Below, piece by piece: positions 1-5,047 of a stretch of DNA of 5,047 bases. The stretch is from JBALVT01 sp047612385. GTDB taxonomy: Bacteria > Pseudomonadota > Gammaproteobacteria > Pseudomonadales > Halieaceae. Positions within the stretch are counted from its first letter, which is position 1, and every line of letters starts with the position of its first letter. The stretch covers positions 1 to 5,047 of the forward strand of contig JBLGAR010000204.1 in assembly GCA_047612385.1 (NCBI GenBank), given 5' to 3'. The notes under the pieces were generated by a model. The model was not told where the DNA came from. It did no database searches and saw only the letters and a list, made by a program, of their open reading frames with translations. The position numbers were made by a program, and so were the translations under genes.

Positions 1-783
1 CGTCGTGGGTCTACCCCCGCCTCTTTCCTGGCGGGGGCTTTACTCAAATGGTCCGACGAATCCCTGGTTACCGAGTTGGATGGCAGAGATTACATAGCCT
101 CTTCCTCCTTTGAGACTTGGAGCGCATCCGGAGTGGCCGCAGTTTGGGCGGAAGAAAATACCCGGGAAGCTATCTATGAAGCCTTTAGACGCAAAGAGAC
201 CTTCGCTACCACCGGACCGAGAATAAAGTTGCGGTTCTTTGCGGGCTACGATTTTGATGAAGCAATGCTATCCCAGCCCAATATGTCCAGAATCGCCTAC
301 AATTCGGGTGTGACGATGGGTGGGAATCTATTGGCAAAAGATGACCTCAAGCCGGGGTTCCTCATATGGGCACTGAGCGACTCATTGGGTTTGCCTCTTC
401 AGCGTGCGCAAATCATCAAAGGATATGTCAAAGACGGAGAACATTTTGAGCAGGTGTTCGATGTCGCTTGCAGCGGTGGATTGCAAGTGGATATCACTAC
501 CGGCCGCTGCCCAGACAACGGTGCCAAGGTTGATATCAGCGACTGCTCCACAACGTCGGACGTAGGCGCCACAGAGTTAAAAGCTCTTTGGCAAGACCCC
601 ACTTTTGAGCCTGGGCAAGACGCTTTCTACTACGCCAGAATATTGGAAAACCCCAGCTGCAGATGGTCTACCTGGGATGCGATTCAAGCGGGAGTGGATC
701 CCAGGTCGGACCTACAGGCAACACTGCAGGAACGGGCGTGGTCATCGCCCATCTGGTATAAAACTTCGAACGTGTCCAAGTGA
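1..783 (+). CDS. DUF3604 family protein, C-terminal part (5' end outside window)
   Basis: The frame is open from the first base to the TGA at 781-783, giving 260 codons of the C-terminal part. I recognise the DUF3604 family from a run of conserved segments: WSASG followed by VWAEENTREAIYEAFRRKET (about residues 40-65 of the visible part), FATTGPRI, RFFAGYDF, a YNSGVTMGG stretch, DVACSGG, RCPDNGAKVDISDCS, a region ending in FYYARILENPSCRWSTWDA, and the closing QERAWSSPIWY. Family members are, from memory, roughly 600-700 residues long, so more than half of the protein lies upstream. The family is distantly related to PHP-type metal-dependent hydrolases, but its substrate is not established and the likely metal-binding part is not visible. 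An internal TTG at 76 is not a credible start, because coding similarity runs through it from base 1. The next gene overlaps its stop by four bases, indicating an operon. Identity is fairly certain; function is unknown. Confidence 0.9.
   Translation, partial: RRGSTPASFLAGALLKWSDESLVTELDGRDYIASSSFETWSASGVAAVWAEENTREAIYEAFRRKETFATTGPRIKLRFFAGYDFDEAMLSQPNMSRIAYNSGVTMGGNLLAKDDLKPGFLIWALSDSLGLPLQRAQIIKGYVKDGEHFEQVFDVACSGGLQVDITTGRCPDNGAKVDISDCSTTSDVGATELKALWQDPTFEPGQDAFYYARILENPSCRWSTWDAIQAGVDPRSDLQATLQERAWSSPIWYKTSNVSK
14..37 (+). repeat. GC-rich inverted repeat, terminator-like, inside the DUF3604 gene
   Basis: CCCCCGCC (14-21) and GGCGGGGG (30-37) form a perfect eight-pair GC stem with an eight-base loop, followed by CTTTA. 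The shape is that of an intrinsic terminator with a poor T tract of three. It falls within coding sequence for the segment STPASFLAGAL, so it is more likely an RNA hairpin in the message than a real terminator. Confidence 0.5.
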
Positions 784-1121
784 GTAACAACGAATTTGAA
801 GACGCGTTCACCGAAGACAGCTTTTGGGGCAAGTTAAAAAACTACGCCAAATCAGCGGGCAAGGAAGTCGTCACAAAGGCGCTTCTTCTTTACTATGCCG
901 GCAAACAGGAGAACACACCCGCTTGGGCCAAAGCCACAATCATTGGATCCCTAGGCTATTTTATTGCGCCGCTGGATGCCATTGTGGATTTAACGCCCGC
1001 GATAGGCTACGCCGATGATCTGGGTGTACTGGCTCTGGCACTGGCTACTGTCGCCGCCTACATCAACGACGAGGTTCGCGACAAGGCCTCGCTGAAAATA
1101 CAGGATTGGTTTGGGGAATAA
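780..1121 (+). CDS. YkvA-like (DUF1232) small membrane protein
   Basis: This 113-residue protein has the DUF1232/YkvA signature: a helix with GYFIAPLDAIVDLTP (residues 59-73) followed by IGYADDLGVLALAL (75-88). It resembles the family pattern YFISPIDLIPDFIPVIGYLDD. The N-terminal 45 residues are charged (acidic, then lysine-rich), and the hydrophobic core from about residue 52 to 95 probably associates with the membrane. The role of the family is not established. The GTG at 780 is the first possible start after an in-frame TAA at 759-761, and the protein contains no internal methionine. I see no convincing Shine-Dalgarno sequence, which fits translation coupled to the DUF3604 gene through the GTGA stop/start overlap (780-783). 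The next possible gene converges from the other strand four bases after the stop. Family assignment is good; function is unknown. Confidence 0.85.
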   Translation: MSNNEFEDAFTEDSFWGKLKNYAKSAGKEVVTKALLLYYAGKQENTPAWAKATIIGSLGYFIAPLDAIVDLTPAIGYADDLGVLALALATVAAYINDEVRDKASLKIQDWFGE

Positions 1122-1125
1122 AGAC

Positions 1126-1326
1126 TTAAAGCCCAAGGGTTACGACTGCCGAAGCGAAGAAGATCGGCAGCAGTAACTCTGGAACGCAGACCGCAAGAAT
1201 AAGAGCCCCAGCGATAGCCGCCAGCACCTTGATTACACGATCCACAGATTGACTATTGCGGTGCGCTTCACGACGCTTCACCAACTGTCGGGTAATCTGA
1301 AACTCAATATTGCGTGCTGCATTCAT
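1126..1326 (-). CDS. possible small membrane protein, unrecognised
   Basis: I do not recognise this protein. From the ATG at 1326 it has 66 residues: a basic, probably cytoplasmic part containing RQLVKRREAHRN, then about 36 mostly hydrophobic residues from VIKVLAAIAGALILAV to the C-terminus. A PELLLP turn suggests either a two-helix hairpin or one long segment. The same frame is open further upstream, with an ATG at 1359 (77 residues) and a GTG at 1395 (89 residues). I prefer 1326 because codon choice looks gene-like only after it (CTG, GCG, CGT, GAA), while the upstream part contains AGA and ATA codons, and because a weak GAGA lies eight bases before the ATG. The stop faces the stop of the YkvA-like gene with four bases between them. 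The open frame is short and has no family support, so it may not be a gene. Confidence 0.42.
   Translation of the reverse strand: MNAARNIEFQITRQLVKRREAHRNSQSVDRVIKVLAAIAGALILAVCVPELLLPIFFASAVVTLGL
1146..1170. repeat. short inverted repeat between convergent genes
   Basis: CTGCCGA (1146-1152) and TCGGCAG (1164-1170) can form a seven-pair stem with an eleven-base loop, 24 bases after the stop of the YkvA-like gene. No T run follows on the plus strand. It lies in the last codons of the possible minus-strand gene. It may help end transcription of the upstream operon or stabilise its 3' end, but intrinsic termination is not supported. Confidence 0.3.
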
Positions 1327-1496
1327 GGAGGCTATCTCTGCTGTGTGATGAGACTTCATAATCCAGCAAGATCTAGTTACAAACCATCTGTCCACTTTTC
1401 GACGTGGTTGAAAAAGTGACAGGTGCTTTTTTAGTTTGACCGAGTGTTGTTAAGGTTCTGGAAGAGCGACCGCGAAAATTACAATACAACAGGTTT

Positions 1497-1560
1497 GTAA
1501 GCGTCCAGTAGCGCTAGGGGTTCAATTTAACTATCGGAGTTTTATCAAAGGCTCGCTTAC
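1497..1560. repeat. spaced seven-base inverted repeat
   Basis: GTAAGCG at 1497-1503 is the exact reverse complement of CGCTTAC at 1554-1560, with 50 bases between the arms. The right arm overlaps the palindrome at 1558-1570. It could form a long-range RNA or DNA pairing, but with arms this short it may be chance. Confidence 0.25.
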
Positions 1561-1570
1561 GCGACGCGTA
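1558..1570. promoter_or_regulatory. 13-base palindrome, possible operator
   Basis: TACGCG, a central A and CGCGTA form a perfect inverted repeat with six-base arms. It ends 47 bases before the predicted -35 box of xdhAB. That position would suit an activator or an upstream operator. The spacing of the arms is tight for a typical dimeric regulator, no second copy is visible in the window, and no regulator gene is present to link to it. Confidence 0.25.
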
Positions 1571-1617
1571 TTTGCTAAGAAATATTCCGTCGTAACAAAG
1601 GATTACAGCAACTCCCA

Positions 1618-1646
1618 TTGACCCAATCCGGAAATTGTTATATTAA
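1618..1646 (+). promoter_or_regulatory. candidate sigma-70 promoter for xdhAB
   Basis: TTGACC at 1618-1623 matches the -35 consensus at five of six bases. A 17-base spacer leads to TATTAA at 1641-1646 (four of six). An overlapping alternative -10, TATATT at 1639-1644, matches five of six but with a short 15-base spacer. Transcription would begin near 1651-1654, leaving a leader of about 110 bases before the TTG at 1764. It is the best-matching pair I found between the small minus-strand gene and xdhA. It is predicted by eye only. Confidence 0.5.
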
Positions 1647-1737
1647 TTGTCACTGGTGTCAGATTTTAACGCATCGGATCTCCCTCACCACAGTTCACAG
1701 CAACTCGGAATCACCGTTCGAGCTCGTTATACGGGGA

Positions 1738-1767
1738 ATGAGACCGAACGCAGGAGTATTGCTTTGA
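1738..1767 (+). other. possible nine-codon leader frame overlapping the xdhA start
   Basis: An ATG at 1738 opens a frame encoding MRPNAGVLL, with TGA at 1765-1767. The stop shares bases with the xdhA TTG (TTGA at 1764-1767), an arrangement that could couple translation. The AGGAG of xdhA lies inside this frame. Against it, the only Shine-Dalgarno-like sequence, GGGGA at 1733-1737, touches the ATG and is too close for efficient initiation. It may well be chance. Confidence 0.15.
1752..1756 (+). promoter_or_regulatory. ribosome binding site that fixes the xdhA start
   Basis: AGGAG, seven bases before the TTG at 1764, is a near-ideal Shine-Dalgarno sequence. It decides the start in favour of 1764. 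The earlier in-frame TTG at 1647 has only AT-rich sequence before it and sits directly against the predicted -10 box. Confidence 0.75.
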
Positions 1768-3200
1768 TACAGTTTCTGCTCAACAACGAACAGCACACAA
1801 TAGAGGACGTAAACCCCAACACGTCTGTCCTGGACTACTTGCGCGACCATCTTGACCGAGTCGGTACAAAAGAGGGCTGTGCATCGGGAGATTGCGGAGC
1901 CTGCACGGTCGTACTCGGCGAGGTTCGCGATGGCGCTATGTCGTACGCGGCAATTAATTCGTGCATCACCCCTGTGGGCAACCTCCAGGGCAAACAATTG
2001 ATTACTGTAGAGGATCTCAAGAGCGAGTCGGCGCTACATCCCGTACAACAAGCCATGGTCGATTGCCACGGATCCCAGTGCGGGTTTTGTACCCCGGGTT
2101 TCGTCATGTCGATGTTTGCCTACCGCAAGAATAATGCTCAACCCGAGCGCGAATCCATCATCGAGGCGCTGGGCGGTAACCTGTGCCGCTGCACGGGATA
2201 CCAACCTATTATTGCCGCAGCCGCACAAATGTATGAACCCAGTGGAGAAGATCAATTCTCTGGAAGAGAAAAAGATACCTTGATTGCGCTGAGTGCGATC
2301 GAAAACTCTGCACAGACAGTGTTCCTAAGTGGCTCAGGTAATCAATATTACTCCCCCACTAGCTCAGAGCAGTTAGCCGAGTTGTTAGCAACACACCCCG
2401 ATGCAAAGTTGGTCGCTGGCGGAACTGATCTAAGCCTGGAAATCACGCAGTTTCTTCGTGAGATAAACACTCTCATCTATACTGGCAGGGTAGAAGAAAT
2501 GCTCCAACTGGTAGAAACGGACTCTGCTTTAGAAATCGGAGCTGCCGCCAGTTACAGCGACTGCAAAGATGCCTTGTGTCGCGAATTCCCTGACCTGCAC
2601 GAACTTATTGAGCGTCTCGGCTCCAGACAAATACGCAATCAGGGAACACTCGGTGGCAACGTGGGCAATGCCTCGCCTATCGGTGACATGCCACCCGTGC
2701 TAATCGCTCTCGACGCCAAATTGGTTTTGCGGAGCACCTCTGGAACACGCACTATTGGGGTCGAGGATTATTTCGTCAGCTATAAGGTGACGGACCGCAA
2801 AGCCGGCGAGTTTATTGAAACCATCATCATCCCTAAGGCAAAAGCGGGTTACCTGTTCAAGGCTTATAAAATCAGCAAACGTCTCGAGGACGATATTTCC
2901 GCAATTTGCGGCATTTTCTATCTGAACATCGAAGAAAATATGATTACTGATGCGTCAATCGCCTTCGGCGGTATGGCGGAAATACCCAAACGGGCAAGCT
3001 TGTGCGAGCAAGCGCTCATTGGCCACGCCTGGAGCCAAGACACGATAGCGTTGGGGATGGAGGCTTTAGGCAAGGACTTCACGCCAATTAGTGACTTCCG
3101 GGCGTCCTCGGAGTATCGAAGCCAGGTGTCTAAAAACTTGCTGCAACGCCTGTTCCTGGACAGCGACACCCAGACCGTGCGGGTGACACAATATGCGTAA
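1764..3200 (+). CDS. xdhA: xanthine dehydrogenase small subunit XdhA ([2Fe-2S] and FAD)
   Basis: XdhA passes electrons from the molybdenum site of XdhB through two [2Fe-2S] clusters to FAD and on to NAD+, in cytoplasmic purine catabolism. Numbered from the TTG at 1764, it has 478 residues, close to the usual length. A plant-type ferredoxin domain (about 1-75) has Cys39, Cys44, Cys47 and Cys67 in CASGDCGAC and NSC. The second cluster domain (about 78-155) has Cys106 and Cys109 in QCGFCTPG and Cys141 and Cys143 in NLCRCTGYQP. The FAD domain (about 190-360) shows VAGGTDL (217-223) and IRNQGTLGGNVGNASPIGD (290-308). The C-terminal flavoprotein domain starts near 365 and contains KISKRLEDDIS (369-379), equivalent to the NAD-site loop of bovine enzyme. 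The TTG at 1764 is chosen over the TTG at 1647: AGGAG lies seven bases before it, and the resulting MIQFLLN start is typical of the family. All cofactor ligands are present. xdhB overlaps its end by eight bases. Confidence 0.96.
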   Translation: MIQFLLNNEQHTIEDVNPNTSVLDYLRDHLDRVGTKEGCASGDCGACTVVLGEVRDGAMSYAAINSCITPVGNLQGKQLITVEDLKSESALHPVQQAMVDCHGSQCGFCTPGFVMSMFAYRKNNAQPERESIIEALGGNLCRCTGYQPIIAAAAQMYEPSGEDQFSGREKDTLIALSAIENSAQTVFLSGSGNQYYSPTSSEQLAELLATHPDAKLVAGGTDLSLEITQFLREINTLIYTGRVEEMLQLVETDSALEIGAAASYSDCKDALCREFPDLHELIERLGSRQIRNQGTLGGNVGNASPIGDMPPVLIALDAKLVLRSTSGTRTIGVEDYFVSYKVTDRKAGEFIETIIIPKAKAGYLFKAYKISKRLEDDISAICGIFYLNIEENMITDASIAFGGMAEIPKRASLCEQALIGHAWSQDTIALGMEALGKDFTPISDFRASSEYRSQVSKNLLQRLFLDSDTQTVRVTQYA

Positions 3201-5047
3201 CCTTCCACAAGTCTCCGACGGCAGCGCTGCCAAAGTGGCCGGGGTTTCCGGGCAGAGTCTCCGCCATGAAAGCGCTCACAACCACGTCAGTGGTGAGGCG
3301 CTCTACATCGATGATATTGCTGTGCCAGCCAACACATTGCACGCCTATGTAGGACTGAGCGAAGTAGCCCGAGGAAAAATCCTCAGCATGAACCTGGACA
3401 AGGTGCGAACCGCTCCCGGTGTCGTGGATATTCTGACTTTGGATGATGTTCCCGGGCACACCGATATCGGCCCCGTTTTTCCCGGCGATCCACTGATGGT
3501 GCACGATCAAGTTGAATTTTTTGGTCAGGTGCTGTTTGCCGTAGCCGCAACCAGCTATGACGCCGCCCGCAAGGCCGCGCGCCTGGCGATTGTTGAATAT
3601 GAAATCGAAGCAGGCGATTTCACGATCGAACAAGGATTGGCCAACAACAGCTTGGTTAGGCCAAGTCACGCCCAGCAGCGCGGCGACGTCGGCGCTGCTT
3701 TGTCCGCCGCACCCCACACCCTCGAAGGGGAAATGCAAATTGGTGGGCAAGAACAGCTGTACCTGGAGGGCCAGGTATCCCTTTGTATTCCTCAAGAAGA
3801 TGGCGGAATGCTGGTGTATACCTCAAACCAGAACCCCTCCGAAGCACAAAAGCTGGTGGCGGAAGTCCTAAATATCTCTCTCAACCGCGTGACGGTTGAT
3901 ATGCGCCGAATGGGCGGAGGGTTTGGCGGCAAGGAAACCAACGCCAATCAATGGGCCTGCCTGGCAGCACTACTGGCTAACAAGACCAAGAAGGCCGTGA
4001 AAATTCGTTTGGCCCGGGCCGACGACATGACCGCTACTGGCAAACGACATCACTTCGCGGTCAAATATCGGGTGGGTTTCGATGAGTCGGGCAAACTGTT
4101 GGGACTGGACATGGATTTGTCAGGCGGCTGTGGTATCTCTCCCGATTTGTCAGATGCCATTGTCGATCGCGCCATGTTCCACTCCGACAATGCCTACTAC
4201 CTGCCCGCTGCCCACATCAAGGGCCACAGGGTTAAAACCAATACTGTATCGAATACGGCCTTTCGCGGTTTTGGCGGTCCACAGGGCATGGTAGCGATTG
4301 AAAACATCATGGACAACATCGCCAGAGTGGTCGGTCGAGATCCCCTGGACGTTCGAAAACTCAATTTCTACGCTCAAGAAGCCGGGCGCGATACGACCCA
4401 CTACGGACAGAAGATCGAACAGCACATTATCGAACCGCTAGTCGCGCGACTGGAGCAAACATCCAACTATCAACAGCGACGTTCAGATATCGCACAGTTT
4501 AATCGCGACAACGCCATATTAAAGAAAGGTATCGCACTCACTCCGGTAAAATTCGGAATTTCGTTTACAGTCCAACATCTCAATCAAGCTGGCGCTTTGG
4601 TGCATGTGTATACCGACGGCAGTATTCAACTGAACCACGGCGGCACAGAGATGGGACAGGGTCTGTACACGAAAGTAGCGCAAATCGTTGCGCAGGAGTT
4701 TCAGGTCGATATCGCGAACGTTTTGTGTACGTCAACTCGCACCGATAAAGTGCCCAACACATCTCCCACCGCCGCCTCTTCCGGCACCGACCTCAATGGG
4801 ATGGCTGCCAGAGATGCAGTACGCAAAATTAAACAGCGCATGGTCGATTTCGCAACCGAACATTTTTCCATTACGCCCGAACAGGTAAAGTTTGAAAACA
4901 ACCATGTACTGTGCGGCGATACGCAGCTGAGTTTTGCTGAGTTTGCCCAGCTGAGCTACATGAACCGCATCTCACTGTCTGCGACAGGCTATTACAGAAC
5001 ACCAAAGATTCACTACGACAGAAGCACCGGCACAGGCAGACCGTTCT
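3193..5047 (+). CDS. xdhB: xanthine dehydrogenase large subunit XdhB (molybdenum cofactor), 3' end outside window
   Basis: XdhB is the catalytic subunit that hydroxylates hypoxanthine and xanthine at the molybdenum cofactor. The frame stays open from the ATG at 3193 to the window end, 618 complete codons of a usual 770-800. The N-terminal hammerhead domain contains VSGEALYIDDI. Residues matching bovine active-site positions are visible: Gln213 (bovine Q767), Phe244 and Glu248 in MGGGFGGKE (F798, E802), Arg326 in DRAMFH (R880), Arg358 and Phe360 in AFRGFGGPQG (R912, F914), and Phe458-Thr459 in KFGISFTV (F1009, T1010). The cofactor segment GGTEMGQGL is at 483-491. The catalytic base (bovine E1261) lies beyond the window. 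The segment at 184-194 reads GGQEQLYLEGQ, where His-Phe is normal at 188-189. The start overlaps the xdhA stop (ATGCGTAA), with a weak GGGTG seven bases upstream, so translation is probably coupled. The final residues visible, TGYYRTPKIHYDR, continue the family pattern, so there is no sign of truncation other than the window edge. Confidence 0.97.
   Translation, partial: MRNLPQVSDGSAAKVAGVSGQSLRHESAHNHVSGEALYIDDIAVPANTLHAYVGLSEVARGKILSMNLDKVRTAPGVVDILTLDDVPGHTDIGPVFPGDPLMVHDQVEFFGQVLFAVAATSYDAARKAARLAIVEYEIEAGDFTIEQGLANNSLVRPSHAQQRGDVGAALSAAPHTLEGEMQIGGQEQLYLEGQVSLCIPQEDGGMLVYTSNQNPSEAQKLVAEVLNISLNRVTVDMRRMGGGFGGKETNANQWACLAALLANKTKKAVKIRLARADDMTATGKRHHFAVKYRVGFDESGKLLGLDMDLSGGCGISPDLSDAIVDRAMFHSDNAYYLPAAHIKGHRVKTNTVSNTAFRGFGGPQGMVAIENIMDNIARVVGRDPLDVRKLNFYAQEAGRDTTHYGQKIEQHIIEPLVARLEQTSNYQQRRSDIAQFNRDNAILKKGIALTPVKFGISFTVQHLNQAGALVHVYTDGSIQLNHGGTEMGQGLYTKVAQIVAQEFQVDIANVLCTSTRTDKVPNTSPTAASSGTDLNGMAARDAVRKIKQRMVDFATEHFSITPEQVKFENNHVLCGDTQLSFAEFAQLSYMNRISLSATGYYRTPKIHYDRSTGTGRPF

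Larger units (their letters stand above)
1327..1617. other. intergenic region upstream of the xdh promoter
   Basis: I see no convincing gene or RNA gene here if the small minus-strand gene starts at 1326. It holds AT-rich hairpin-forming sequence at 1393-1432, a seven-base inverted repeat at 1497-1503/1554-1560, and a compact palindrome at 1558-1570. If the small gene uses its longer starts, 1327-1395 would be its N-terminal coding sequence. A GGTTCAATT at about 1518 resembles a tRNA T-loop, but no tRNA fold can be built around it. Confidence 0.5.

Noticed and set aside
76..783. Complete 235-residue gene starting at the TTG at 76
   Set aside because: The frame is open from base 1 and family sequence expects several hundred more residues upstream, so this is an internal codon of a gene that enters from outside the window.
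1393..1432. AT-rich hairpins (CACTTTT with AAAAGTG; AAAAAG with CTTTTTT) as a bidirectional terminator
   Set aside because: The stems have almost no GC pairs and compete with each other, and no gene ends next to them on either strand.
1497..1570. tRNA-like arrangement: seven-base pairing arms plus a GGTTCAATT sequence
   Set aside because: The arms are only 64 bases apart end to end, the T-loop-like sequence is in the middle rather than near the 3' arm, and no D, anticodon or T stem forms.
1653..1763. Known riboswitch (molybdenum cofactor or purine type) in the xdhA leader
   Set aside because: I cannot find the conserved sequence cores or the multi-helix pairing of those classes in this stretch; only one short possible stem is visible.
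3130..3795. Long minus-strand open frame of 221 codons opposite the xdhA end and xdhB start
   Set aside because: It lies entirely antisense to strongly conserved xdhA and xdhB coding sequence, and its translation shows no recognisable domain. It is a shadow of codon bias in the real genes.

Overview
The window looks like ordinary chromosome from a gammaproteobacterium, possibly marine. That assignment rests on protein family resemblance and moderate GC content by eye; there is no marker gene to confirm it. I see no mobile element, CRISPR array, rRNA or tRNA.

Layout. (1) Bases 1-783 are the 3' part of a plus-strand gene for a DUF3604 protein that begins before the window. (2) A small YkvA-like (DUF1232) membrane protein, 780-1121, overlaps it by four bases (GTGA), so the two are probably co-transcribed and translationally coupled. 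(3) A possible small minus-strand membrane protein gene, ending at 1126, converges on it with only four bases between the stops. (4) From about 1327 to 1763 there is no recognised gene. This stretch holds two inverted repeats, a sigma-70-like promoter at 1618-1646 and the leader of the next operon. (5) xdhA (1764-3200) and xdhB (3193 to beyond the window end) form a tight operon with an 8-base overlap.

How the genes work together. XdhA carries two [2Fe-2S] clusters and FAD. XdhB carries the molybdenum cofactor active site. Together they form the bacterial two-subunit xanthine dehydrogenase, which oxidises hypoxanthine to xanthine and urate and passes electrons Mo -> Fe/S -> FAD -> NAD+. In related bacteria a maturation gene, xdhC, often follows; it would lie outside this window. 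I see no functional link between the DUF3604/YkvA pair and the xdh operon, and the convergent small gene and a new promoter separate them.

Most useful corrections and observations. The xdhA reading frame is open from a TTG at 1647, but the real start is very probably the TTG at 1764: it has an AGGAG at ideal spacing, gives the family-typical N-terminus, and lies downstream of a promoter whose -10 box ends at 1646. A nine-codon leader frame ends in a TTGA overlap with that start. XdhB has an unusual Gln-Leu in place of the usual His-Phe in its GGQEHFYLE motif. I do not find a previously undescribed system here.
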